DNA of 64,000 nucleotides, from positions 2,356,001 to 2,420,000 of the forward strand of contig NC_089180.1 of assembly GCF_947507565.1 (NCBI RefSeq), in the 5' to 3' direction. The position numbers were made by a program, and so were the translations under genes. The notes under the pieces were generated by a model that saw only the letters and a program-made list of their open reading frames with translations, did not search any database and had not been told where the DNA came from. Positions within the stretch are counted from its first letter, which is position 1. Every line of letters starts with the position of its first letter. Source of the DNA: Oscarella lobularis. Its lineage: Eukaryota; Porifera; Homoscleromorpha; Homosclerophorida; Oscarellidae. This document shows, piece by piece, positions 19,607-28,585 of the stretch.

Positions 19607-22018
19607 CTTCCAGTTATCGAACGACCACCTGCTCCTCTCGACGACTTGCTTTTACGACAAACGCCAGATTCGGTTCACTTCCTGATGAACATCCGTTCTT
19701 ACAATTCCGCATTTCAGATGACGTCTATGGGATGCAAAGAAAGAAGACCCGGAGCAGGGTGGAATCCGTGCTTTCGAATTCAAGGAAGTGTTTATCATTT
19801 GATTGGAAGTCTAACTCCTGAGGCTGATAGAAAAGCGCAATTTGTTCAAATCTACTTCTTGGGCGATGGAAATGAGCAAGTTGCTACAAGGACCACCGCT
19901 GTTCCGGGTCTAAATCAAAGAATTGTTTCCGATCTCCAGCGAATGCTACATGAAAACAATTCGTATATTCGCAGCCTAAAACAAGCTCAGTTTGTTTCTC
20001 AAGACAGCGAAAGTTACAAGGTCGTCATTGACGCTGAAAAACGACCGAGTCGTCAACACGCCCGTAGATACAACGTTCCATCCTGCAACGATGTCGCAGT
20101 GTTATTGGTAGGAGAACAAAAGGGGAAACGAGATATCGTCCTCAGAACACAAGATAACATCCTTAGAAAGATCTCTGAGACTCACCGCAGCTACGATCCA
20201 CTGCAATACCCTATTCTCTTTCCACGCGGAGAAGACGGATTCTCTTTAGCGCAACCGTCGCCCGTTGGAGAGAAAGTCACCGCTATGAAATTCTACGCCT
20301 ACCGGTTGATGGTCCGTCGTCAACCGGATTTCAACACGCTACTTCGGTGCAGACGAGCAATGCAGCAATATGTCGTAGACATGTACGTCAAGATCGAAAC
20401 TGATCGACTAAATTTCGTGCGATACAATCAGAAAGAGTTACGAGCCGAGACGTATTCAAATTTTGCTGATGCTCTACTCACTGACAACGCCGATCCTCGC
20501 GACGTTGGGCAAAAAGTAGTACTACCTTCGTCCTTCAGCGGCGGACCGCGTTACATGCATCAACGAACTCAAGATGCAATGTCATACGTTCGGAAATTTG
20601 GCAAACCATCGCTTTTTATTACCATGACCGGTAACCCAAAGTGGCCGGAGATACAGCAAGAACTCTTCCATCGCCAGCAAGCGAACGATCGACCCGATAT
20701 CGTTGCCCGCGTTTTCCATTTAAAGAAAGAAGCTTTTTCAAATGTTTTGACAAAGGAGTGCATATTTGGAAAAGTGTCAGCTCACGTCTCTACGATCGAA
20801 TGGCAAAAGCGAGGACTTCCTCATGCTCACATTTTACTTTGGCTGGCAAGTCCGCTAATGCCGGGCGAGATTGACGCTATTATTTCGGCGGAAATTCCTA
20901 ACAAGGACAGCAATCTCCGTTTGCATGATATTGTTGTCACAAACATGATGCATGGACCGTGCGGAGAAACGAATCTTTCGTGTTCTTGCATGGAGGATAA
21001 TAGATGCAAAAAGGATTTTCCAAAAGATTTCTCTCAAGAGACGGTTTGTGGTAATGATGGTTACCCACTCTACCGTCGGCGCAGTCCTGGACAAGGCGGT
21101 CATACCTGCACTAAAATTGTTAACGGGCGTACCGTTGTTATAGACAACAGATGGGTCGTGCCGTATTCTCCGTACCTCTGCGACGCGTTTAACTGCCATC
21201 TCAATGTGGAGGTGTGCAACAGCATAAGAGTCATACAGTACGTCATCAAGTATCTTATGAAAGGATGCGACATGGCATCATTTGTTCTGCAAGGCATAAG
21301 TCCCAACGACGAAGTATCGCTTTACCAAGCAGCACGATACATTAGCTGCAGTGAGGCGTGTTGGCGAATTTTCGGATTTTCAATCCACGACCGATATCCT
21401 TCAGTTGTCCAACTGCAAGTTCATCTTCCTAACGGACAACGAGTTCTCTTCACAGAAGAAAATGCCTCCGAGATAGCCGCATCGCCGCCCAATACAACAT
21501 TAACAGCCTATTTTAAATTATGTTTGAAATATCAGTCAGCGGACAACGAAGTGAGAAGTGCCGATGAAGAATTTATCCAGCATTTACCATATATATCCGT
21601 TTCGGAGTATTTCATTTTTGAAAACACAACAAAGACGTGGAAGCCTCGCAAAACTGGCAAGTCCGTTCAATTGCCTGATGGGAGGTTGACCAATTTTAAG
21701 CAATCGGCTGTTATTGGACGAATTCACGCTGTCAGCCCGAAGCAGACAGAGTGCTTTTATGTTCGTCTCCTTTTGCACCATCGATTCAACTGCACGTCTT
21801 TCCTTGACCTTCGAACTGTCAACGGCCAAGTGAAAGACACTTTTCGCGATGCCTGCCTCGCGCACGGCCTTTTACAAGACGATTCCCACTGGAGACGCTG
21901 CATGGAAGAGGCTTCAGTGTCTGCATCACCTTACTCCATGCGACACCTTTTCGCTGTATTGCTAACTTCTTGCAACCCGTCAGAGCCACTAAAACTTTGG
22001 GACGCTAATAATGGCTAA
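19604..22018 (+). CDS. Helitron replication initiator (Rep) protein, helicase missing
   Basis: The open frame is 804 codons. Residues about 230-415 form the Helitron-like N domain (FYAYRLMVRRQPDFN, FITMTGNPKWPEIQ). The HUH metal site is LPHAHILLW (His407, His409), and the relaxase tyrosines are in QYVIKYLMKG (Tyr546, Tyr550), so the rolling-circle nicking residues are all present. Zinc-type Cys clusters lie between (GPCGETNLSCSCMED). The frame stops at DANNG just where the PIF1 helicase should begin. The ATG belongs to Tigger sequence joined upstream, and the usual N-terminal residues are missing, so this start is secondary. Confidence 0.85.
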   Translation: MLPVIERPPAPLDDLLLRQTPDSVHFLMNIRSYNSAFQMTSMGCKERRPGAGWNPCFRIQGSVYHLIGSLTPEADRKAQFVQIYFLGDGNEQVATRTTAVPGLNQRIVSDLQRMLHENNSYIRSLKQAQFVSQDSESYKVVIDAEKRPSRQHARRYNVPSCNDVAVLLVGEQKGKRDIVLRTQDNILRKISETHRSYDPLQYPILFPRGEDGFSLAQPSPVGEKVTAMKFYAYRLMVRRQPDFNTLLRCRRAMQQYVVDMYVKIETDRLNFVRYNQKELRAETYSNFADALLTDNADPRDVGQKVVLPSSFSGGPRYMHQRTQDAMSYVRKFGKPSLFITMTGNPKWPEIQQELFHRQQANDRPDIVARVFHLKKEAFSNVLTKECIFGKVSAHVSTIEWQKRGLPHAHILLWLASPLMPGEIDAIISAEIPNKDSNLRLHDIVVTNMMHGPCGETNLSCSCMEDNRCKKDFPKDFSQETVCGNDGYPLYRRRSPGQGGHTCTKIVNGRTVVIDNRWVVPYSPYLCDAFNCHLNVEVCNSIRVIQYVIKYLMKGCDMASFVLQGISPNDEVSLYQAARYISCSEACWRIFGFSIHDRYPSVVQLQVHLPNGQRVLFTEENASEIAASPPNTTLTAYFKLCLKYQSADNEVRSADEEFIQHLPYISVSEYFIFENTTKTWKPRKTGKSVQLPDGRLTNFKQSAVIGRIHAVSPKQTECFYVRLLLHHRFNCTSFLDLRTVNGQVKDTFRDACLAHGLLQDDSHWRRCMEEASVSASPYSMRHLFAVLLTSCNPSEPLKLWDANNG

Positions 22019-22380
22019 TTGAACGAAGCATTCTCGCTCCGCATAACGATACAGTAGACGAAGTAAACCATCTTATACTTCAGAGAATTCCAGGTGACAC
22101 CGTCACCTATCAATCGATCGACACTGTTCGACACGAAGAAAATCCAGTCATTTATCCCACCGAAGTTCTCAACTCCTTGAAGCCTTCCGGACTGCCTCCT
22201 CACCTACTTCAAGGACAAACGCTCAGGGTGACCGGCGTTCATCTTCGTCAACAATGTTTCAGTCATGATCAGTTCTACGTAGCCTGCAGTCGTGTATCAG
22301 CAAAAAGAAATCTCTACCTATACTTACCGTCGGAAGAGACATCCGTTCGCAACGTTGTCTATCAAGAAGTCTTTTCTTAG
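22017..22380 (+). pseudogene. Helitron PIF1 helicase, C-terminal remnant
   Basis: Directly after the Rep stop, in another frame, the sequence reads WLIERSILAPHNDTVDEVN, SIDTVRHEENPVIYPTEVLN, SGLPPHLLQGQTLRVTGVHL and FYVACSRVSAKRNLYLYLP, then a stop. These are the last helicase blocks. Motifs I to III (the ATPase core) are deleted before WLIERS, and a second gap removes the part between PPHLL and GQTLRV. Confidence 0.85.
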
Positions 22381-23044
22381 AATAACTGTACTTGCTTTTA
22401 AACAATATGAACTGACTAAAACATAAATTATATATATACACTGCACGCGAAAAGAACTGGAATATAGTATGTGTCTTTGTAACTATATGTTTACATCCGG
22501 GCCGCGCATACACGGGTCCAATTCCATTTTCAGTCAGGAGGCGAAAACGGGACGAAACAAACTCGCAGAACAACAAACTCACCCGGAACAGGGGTAAGAG
22601 ACTTTATTTCAATCGAGCGTGGACGCATTGCTGTCCCTACGAGCCAATGCGACACTAACTCCTGTTTCCCAGTGTTTCTTTGCTTACGCGTTCCGAAGTA
22701 TCCCCGTATTCTTTTTTAGGACATGGCGCATCGCCTGCATCGAAAGTGAACAAAATGTTGGAGCCCCATGAAGGGCAAGGAAAGCGCACTGAATGGAAGA
22801 AAGAGAACTTCGTCGGATATTCCTTTCACTCGGCGCACTCTCGATCGGGATGTCATGCAAATGCCGTCGAACAACGCTGTCTGGAGTGCATCATAAGATA
22901 AGAGCTAAATGTTTCGATTTGGTGTCAGTGGTTCTTCTTTGGATATTTTAAATGTAGGAGGAATTCGCAATGCACCTTCAATCAACCAATGCAACGGTCA
23001 CCGACCATAAATTCTTATAAACAAGCAATTCAGATAAATAAATG
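22381..23044. other. Flank between two convergent Helitron genes
   Basis: No domain-bearing frame. A Helitron 3' hairpin with CTRR could lie here, but I could not identify one with confidence. AATAAA-like strings for the minus gene lie near 23035. Confidence 0.35.
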
Positions 23045-24313
23045 TTAATCAAGTCTACGCCTTTTCGCCGAAGACGATCCACTTTCGCAATCATCCATTG
23101 CGATTGATTCGTCCTCACTTCCATTTCGCTTTACATCACGCAAAATTCCGTTAATGATCCGACCATCAAAGCCCTCGACAAACAACAGATGCTCCTTCGT
23201 CACATCGCAGACTTGCACACCCGTCAATAATTCGACAACATCTTTACACGCGTCCACCGCCACTCTGTCACCATTTCTCCCCACCAACTTCAATTCGGCG
23301 CTCACTTTGACAAGATTACCCAGAACTCGCTGTGACACATGGCACAGACAGCAGTCCCCAATCCTCGCACCGTCAGCATACATCACACGACCCCGGCAAG
23401 CTTCCATCGCGCACTTCACATACTTCTCCAAGCCGCCGACACCCATGATGACAGCTCCCTTTATCTCCATCTCCACCGCTTCTCCTTTCCCTTTCACCTC
23501 CAAACCCACGCACTCAGCTCCGATATCCTCAACTTCTTCAAAATTCCAACCTTCGGCGCCCGACAGACTCTTTTCTCCCAAGAAGTCCTTTACACGGACA
23601 TCTTCCAATCGAAACGGCTGCTGAACGGCATTGTGAACAGCGTCAGATTGGGACGAAGGTCGTCGTTGGACTTGTTCTTGGTAATTTTCGATAAAATGGA
23701 TTTGGAGAAAACTGGGTTCGCTGCCAGGCGAAGGCGTGAGAGAGCCTACTAAGTGGTAGACTTGACCTTGAACTTTGAAATTAGGCATAAATCCTGAATA
23801 TCTAAAAATGTTCTTTGCTCCAAAAGACGTCATTTGAAAACAGGAATTGTACATGCAAGCGCGCGATCGAAAACGGAGAGATGGAGGGTCAGTGTCGGTG
23901 AGAATTTGTCGCAAAGGAGTCGTAGGCAAAGGCAGGGGATCTACTTTGCCGTTAGCGCAGCACATGGATTCCGGTTCTTTTTTCTCCTTCAACGCCCGAA
24001 ATGCGGCTCGACTCGGTACAGACCGTAACTTGAAGACAAAGGGTTGCCTTCGCCGCAAGGGTGGTGCAAGCGGTGGGGGTTCCGGTGTCGGTGGTTGAGC
24101 AAGGTGTGGCGGATATGGTATTGGTAGGGGTTGTGGTGCCGGTGGCGTTGATGGAAGAGGCGAAGGTGGCGAAATGGACTTTGAAAGCGGTTGCTGGGTG
24201 GCTGGCGTGAAAAATGTTATTTGGAGAAAAGCTTTGTTTTGCCGCTTTGGCCTTTGCAGAAATTTCTGGTCACAATTTCCGGGACAAACAGATGTAGTGC
24301 CCAGAAAGGCCAA
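23045..24313 (-). CDS. Fusion of Helitron N-terminal segment with an RPA-like ssDNA-binding domain
   Basis: The uninterrupted frame is 422 codons. Residues about 45-95 are Pro-rich. Residues about 110-215 match the N-terminal segment of Helitron Rep proteins (MCCANGKVDPLPLPTTPLRQ, YNSCFQMTSFGAKNIF, FKVQGQVYHLVGSLTP). After IENYQEQVQRR the sequence changes to a domain resembling the zinc-bearing DBD-C of RPA1: KYVKCAMEACRGRVM, then DCCLCHVSQR (Cys301, Cys306, Cys321/322, Cys324), then strand-rich sequence and LLTGVQVCDVTKEHLLF. It ends in a basic SSAKRRRLD tail, a likely nuclear signal. HUH and Tyr motifs are absent. Some Helitrons encode RPA-like proteins, but a head-to-tail fusion without Rep is unusual. 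RPA assignment is from motif layout. Confidence 0.65.
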   Translation of the reverse strand: MAFLGTTSVCPGNCDQKFLQRPKRQNKAFLQITFFTPATQQPLSKSISPPSPLPSTPPAPQPLPIPYPPHLAQPPTPEPPPLAPPLRRRQPFVFKLRSVPSRAAFRALKEKKEPESMCCANGKVDPLPLPTTPLRQILTDTDPPSLRFRSRACMYNSCFQMTSFGAKNIFRYSGFMPNFKVQGQVYHLVGSLTPSPGSEPSFLQIHFIENYQEQVQRRPSSQSDAVHNAVQQPFRLEDVRVKDFLGEKSLSGAEGWNFEEVEDIGAECVGLEVKGKGEAVEMEIKGAVIMGVGGLEKYVKCAMEACRGRVMYADGARIGDCCLCHVSQRVLGNLVKVSAELKLVGRNGDRVAVDACKDVVELLTGVQVCDVTKEHLLFVEGFDGRIINGILRDVKRNGSEDESIAMDDCESGSSSAKRRRLD

Positions 24314-24546
24314 AAGTTCTGGAAATTCTTCTTAGGTAATGTCGCTGCTAAACTTTCCTAGTGCTTTGCAATCTACTATTTCAACAGATCTGCCCAGTAC
24401 AAACAACTTGGCCATGCAGTCCCGTCTTGTCGATTACCAAACTGTGACTTATCCACGTCGGAGGAAAAGATTCATCCCAATGTTTAGAAAAGGCGACTTT
24501 AGACAAATAAAGGCTGTCTCTTTTGGTGAATTCTTGCCAATCACAT

Positions 24547-25837
24547 AGCTGCCAACTCTCCCCATTTAGCGGGAGAACTCCCGCTTTTGAGGCAAAAATT
24601 GGCCTTTCGCCCGCTTTCTAAAATGACGTTTTTCTCCCGCTTTGGGGACTTCCCTAGAACTATACCGTATTACCTCGCTTAGAAGCACATGCGCTTCTAC
24701 GCGAAAAACGGCCCTAAAGACTTTTACTTTTTATCCTCTACTTATAAGCGCATGTGCCTGTAAATAAATTTTTTTTGAAGATATTGTATGCTTTTACATT
24801 GATATGATGCATATCATTTGCATATTGTATAGTATTTTCATTGACGGTCTTTTCCAGTCTAGTCTTAATTTCTTCATTTTCATCTGCACTGCTAACTTGG
24901 TCATCTTTCTTCCTCTGTTTCTTTGTCTTCCTCATCAGTTCCTTCAACGTCCGTTCCTTCATCATCCGTTGTCGTCTCACTCTCTTCTTCAACTTTCTTC
25001 AGCGTCAGACGTGCCGCCTAACCCAAGAATTTTTCGATGACGAGAGTGATATTGAACACCGGTGCCTGCACTTGAAGGAATGAAACTGCATCCAACAAAT
25101 GATCTTTTAATAAAATCCTTGTCAAGGTCCTTCCAGCATTGACTCACCCAATCCGCAACTTGGGTGTAAGAGGCTGATCTTCTATTGCCACTTCTTGTAT
25201 ACTGACATTCGCCATCTGCAAGCCATTCTGCCCACTTTCTGCGCATCATTTCCTTGAAAGGCTTGTTCCAATAGACATCGCAAGGTTGCAAAAGTGGGGG
25301 AAGTCCGGACGGTATGAAAACGGCCTTTGTTTGATGATGTCGCGTTAAGGTTGAAAGAGCTTTTTGTTAATATGACTTGCGTGTTTGTCGTAGAAGAGAG
25401 CCCCTTTGGCACGAAATAGAGAGTTTGGGCGGCACTTTCACACTCGCGTAAACCAACTAATGAGGAGATCAGTCGTCATCGAGCCTCCTTTGGCTAACTT
25501 CAATGACGACATCTCTAGAAAAAGTTCCTTTTGGAACTTTCTTCGAGCCTTTAAATATTATTAAAGCATACCTGCCAACCTTTGAAGCCAAAGCGGGAGA
25601 ATTTTGAGTGCCACGCCCCCCCCAAATTTCTAGATTATCTCTGCGTGTGAGTCTCGACGCTTTATAGGAATTGCATGTATTACATGGAATGGCAACTTAA
25701 TTTATTTAATTAATAAAACAACGGAAACGACAATTTTAAAATACAGGAATAGCATCATTCCTCCCGCCGGCTTTCTAAAAAAAGCGGGCGGGAGGCCAAT
25801 TTTTGCCTCAAAAGCGGGAGAGTTGGCAGCTCTGTCA
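24547..25837. mobile_element. DNA transposon remnant with GCTGCCAACTCTCC ends
   Basis: The left end region (gctgccaactctccc at about 24549, then cgcttttgaggcaaaaattg) is matched in reverse at 25795-25834 (aaagcgggagagttggcagc). The same end motif also occurs, degraded, at 25573 (cctgccaacctttgaagcc), which could bound a 265-bp internal or nested short element. Coding sequence of a pogo-type transposase lies between. A target duplication is not clear. Confidence 0.55.
24890..25412 (-). pseudogene. pogo-type transposase, C-terminal part
   Basis: Reading from 25412 with one slip near 25,290: GLPPLLQPCDVYWNKPFKEM (the third catalytic Asp in LQPxD), MRRKWAEWLADGE, SYTQVADWVSQCWKDLDKDF and IKRSFVGCSF, ending in a Glu/Asp-rich tail that breaks frame near 24,990. 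The first two Asp blocks are absent. It lies inside the transposon end repeats above. Confidence 0.75.
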
Positions 25838-26383
25838 AAGAGGTCAAGAAACACGAAGCCGACACCAATCGATGGCGGTATTGAAGTCGTACACAGTTTA
25901 CACAAGGTAAATATAAGAAAGCGGGGCACGAGCGGCGAGTACAGCTTGAGCCAGGGCGATTGAAGCGATGATGCAATTCCAGCATGAACAGCCAAGTTCA
26001 GCGTGCTCGTCTTCCATAGCATTCCATACATGGCGCGTCTCGATTGTTAGGTTTGTCACGTTTTTAAAGGAGGGTCTATCTAATTACCTAATTAACTAAT
26101 TATCCAATTAGTGACGCATTAAATTATTGCCTAATTAGTGACTGGTAGCGCACTGTAAGGTGGGGGGCCAACTACAGTGGAGCACTTTGATACTGGAGTC
26201 AGGCAGTTTAGCCATAATCTCCAGTTCCTGCTGTTTTAACGAGAGGCAGCACTGAGTGGTCAACGGCCGACGCTGAAGCTTCCGCGACTAACGTTGAATT
26301 CTGTCCAATGTCTGACGCTTAGATTTCACCATGGGTTGTAGGCGTCCATTCAGCAGTCTCAGAGCGAAGTGCAAAAAGTTTAC
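25838..26383. other. No gene; repeat end shared with the kinase locus
   Basis: The string ctaattagtgactggtagcg ends at 26150; with the c at 26130 it forms a 21-base exact reverse match to 8365-8385, where the kinase is interrupted. The AT-rich block of aattaN units at 26080-26130 may be the interior of that repeat. Confidence 0.55.
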
Positions 26384-26572
26384 CGTAACAGATCTGTAAG
26401 CTTCGCCTCAAGGTTTTCTTCCGACTGTCGAATGTCTCCACGAAGTGCTTTTATCTCGTCCTCTAAAGCACGAATTTCCCTTTGATCAAGCTTGCTTTCA
26501 CTGAGCAAGCTTTTTATCTCATGAACTGGCTTTGATGCATTGTTCTCCGCAGAGTTAAAAGAACGGTTAGCG
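26384..26572 (-). CDS. Coiled-coil C-terminal exon, unknown gene
   Basis: The frame reads NNASKPVHEIKSLLSESKLD, QREIRALEDEIKALRGDIRQ, SEENLEAKLTDLLR and stops at 26384. The heptad pattern is strong and codon use looks coding. It could be the last exon of a host gene or a domain captured by the neighbouring hAT remnant. Not recognised. Confidence 0.4.
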
Positions 26573-26683
26573 GCGCCGTTGGCGCGGCGAAAATTTTTTG
26601 GGGGCGTGGTTATTTGGGATAGAGCGTGGTTTTTCGTAGAAGTATATATATCATTATATTTGCAAAGAATTTTTTATAAAAAA

Positions 26684-27103
26684 CTATGATAATACATTAA
26701 TTCTACGATTCTTTGCACGTCCCCAAACATCAACGGCCAATGAAAAATCAAATTCTTTGCCCTCGGGACCTTCTATTGCTAACATTAGTAAATTGTTTGT
26801 TACTACTGAATTTAGCCAATTCCGCAGTGGGGTTTTGATTCTTTTGAGCGCCGAAAACCCACGCTCACAGTCAGCAGTAGATGCCGGAATCAAAAGTCCA
26901 ATCAACGAAATTTTGAAAAGGTTCGGGAAGATTGATTTGAAGTCCTTATTTTTTACAACAGAGTTCATCACGTCTGACGCATCATAGTTCCTAACCGGTA
27001 AGTGGTTTTCCTCGCTAACCATTGAATTCTTAAGTGTTTGCCATTCCGTCTTTAGCGTGGTGTTGTCTTCCTCATCAAACAAATCTTGAAAATGGGTTTT
27101 CAA
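26684..27103 (-). pseudogene. hAT transposase C-terminal segment (second family)
   Basis: FKISLIGLLIPASTADCERG then FSALKRIKTPLRNWLNSVVT is the hAT dimerisation motif (P-x-S-x-A-x-x-E/C-R-x-FS...LR). Upstream residues are helical. The catalytic part is not visible on its 5' side. A GC-rich ggcgcggcgaaaattttttg string nearby also occurs in similar form near 16,190, beside the other hAT scrap. Confidence 0.75.
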
Positions 27104-27204
27104 AGTTATTGCATCGTCGCAACCGTATTCTATGAAATCTATGGCGGTATATTTGTGTCAAAAATAAGAGCTTGAAGTAACAACAGGACTTCGAAGCAAC
27201 AACG

Positions 27205-27592
27205 TTGTTGTTATGTTCAAAGCAACAACGTTTCGGTGTTGTTGTTTCGAAGTCATGCTGTTGTTGCTTCGAAGTGCTATTGTTGTTGCTTCGAAGTGCT
27301 ATTGTTGCTTCGAAGTCATGTTGTTGTTGATTCGAAGTGCTATTGTTGTTGCTTCGAAGTGCTATTGTTGTTGCTTCGAAGTGCTATTGTTGCTTCGAAG
27401 TCATGTTGTTGTTGCTTCGAAGTGCTATTGTTGCTTCGAAGTTATGTTGTTGTTGCTTCGGAGTGCTATTGTTGCTTCGAAGTCATGTTGTTGTTGCTTC
27501 GAAGTGCTGTTGTTGCTTCGAAGTACTGTTGTAGCTTCGAAGTGCTATTGTTGCTTCGAAGTGCTATTGTTTTGACCATTGCTTCGAAAATG
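27205..27592. repeat. Minisatellite of about 18-22 bp units containing TTCGAAG
   Basis: About 18 imperfect units of the kind ttgttgcttcgaagtgctat, alternating with cgaagtcatgttgttgttg. Every unit holds the palindrome TTCGAA. Because stops are rare in the unit, all three plus frames stay open for more than 60 codons; these should not be taken as genes. Confidence 0.95.
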
Positions 27593-27799
27593 ACGCATAA
27601 AACTCATCTAGATGAAAACCACTGCCAATCTTAATTTGCGTTTTTTTAAACGTACAGTACCAAAGCGACAGAAAGAAGATATTTTGCAATTTTTTATTCG
27701 AGAAACAAGCTACAAGCGTGATTGCAGCTAAGAAACGCAACCCTAACACAACACAAGTAATCACTGCAGTAGTGTCAATGAGGTGAGGCGACCGATAAA

Positions 27800-28585
27800 T
27801 CAAATTTGGCCAAAGTGTGCCAGTCCTCCTTTAAAGCCAAAATTGAGCTTTTCAAAAAACGTTGCATCATCCGGATGTTGTGAAGGCAAGGTTAAAACGA
27901 CAGAACACGTGTTGGCAGTTGGCAGATTTGACGTGTTTGAGAACTTTAGCATCGCTGTCTTTCCAAAGCCCAATGGTGGAATTCTAGAAGCTCCAGTAAA
28001 GAACGCAATCACTTCTTCCAAGGAGAAGAATCCATGCATCAGTTAAATCTATGAAATACGTTTCTTGTGTAAGTAAAATTTATTATTTCGGATTACCTTC
28101 GCAATTGTCAAGATATCTTTCAAACATCAAGTACGTCGCGGTTTCGCTCTGCCATTGCTCTTCGTTGTGCTCCTTTTCCACGTACACGACTGTTTCAAAT
28201 AATTTTAACAGTTTTTCTAAAACAGTGCTTCTAAAGCAATTACGCAAAATTTTAGTGATCATAGTCAGGTCATAGCGCATGGGACAAAGTACATTATAAT
28301 TTATTTTTTATTTATTTTTAGTTTGGCGACTGATGTCTAGCGCAGATAATGAATAATGCATTTTTAATATTGTGTTTGATGACATTAGTTCGTTGTCACC
28401 TTAGCTGCATCATTAGATATGTCTACTGCTGAGCTAAGATATTTCCTTGATGCTTTGAATTGGTGTTGGGTAGCTTTCCGGTTGTCCAGTTTTAACGCAA
28501 ATTCTTTTCTATCCTCTATAGATTGCCTCTGGAAGGTTTCCTGTTCATTCGTTGTCAACACTTGCTTTGCGATCCTCGCGAACAA
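27800..28585 (-). CDS. HECT-type E3 ubiquitin ligase C-terminal exons (G2E3-like)
   Basis: The last exon (28039-27800) reads LEEVIAFFTGASRIPPLGFG and LPTANTCSVVLTLPSQHPDD, with the TC catalytic Cys of the HECT C-lobe, and ends shortly after as in HECT proteins. An upstream block (28280-28083) reads ETATYLMFERYLDNCEGN, matching the N-lobe to C-lobe link of G2E3-like HECTs. A block at 28585-28385 (QETFQRQSIEDRKEFALKLD) may be a further exon. The acceptor for the last exon is not clear: a TAA precedes the 28039 ATG, so the copy may be decayed. Such proteins transfer ubiquitin to substrates. Confidence 0.5.

Noticed and set aside
22680..22901. 73-codon plus frame between the Helitron genes
   Set aside because: No domain, no splice context and no copy elsewhere in the window.
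23154..23752. Plus-strand frames of 137-156 codons
   Set aside because: They are shadows of the minus-strand 422-codon Helitron-RPA frame, which has the recognisable motifs.
27205..27592. CRISPR-like repeat array
   Set aside because: Units are adjacent and imperfect without unique spacers, and the genome is eukaryotic.
27213..27634. Three long Cys/Val/Leu-rich frames
   Set aside because: Translation of a tandem repeat in every frame; no independent coding signal.
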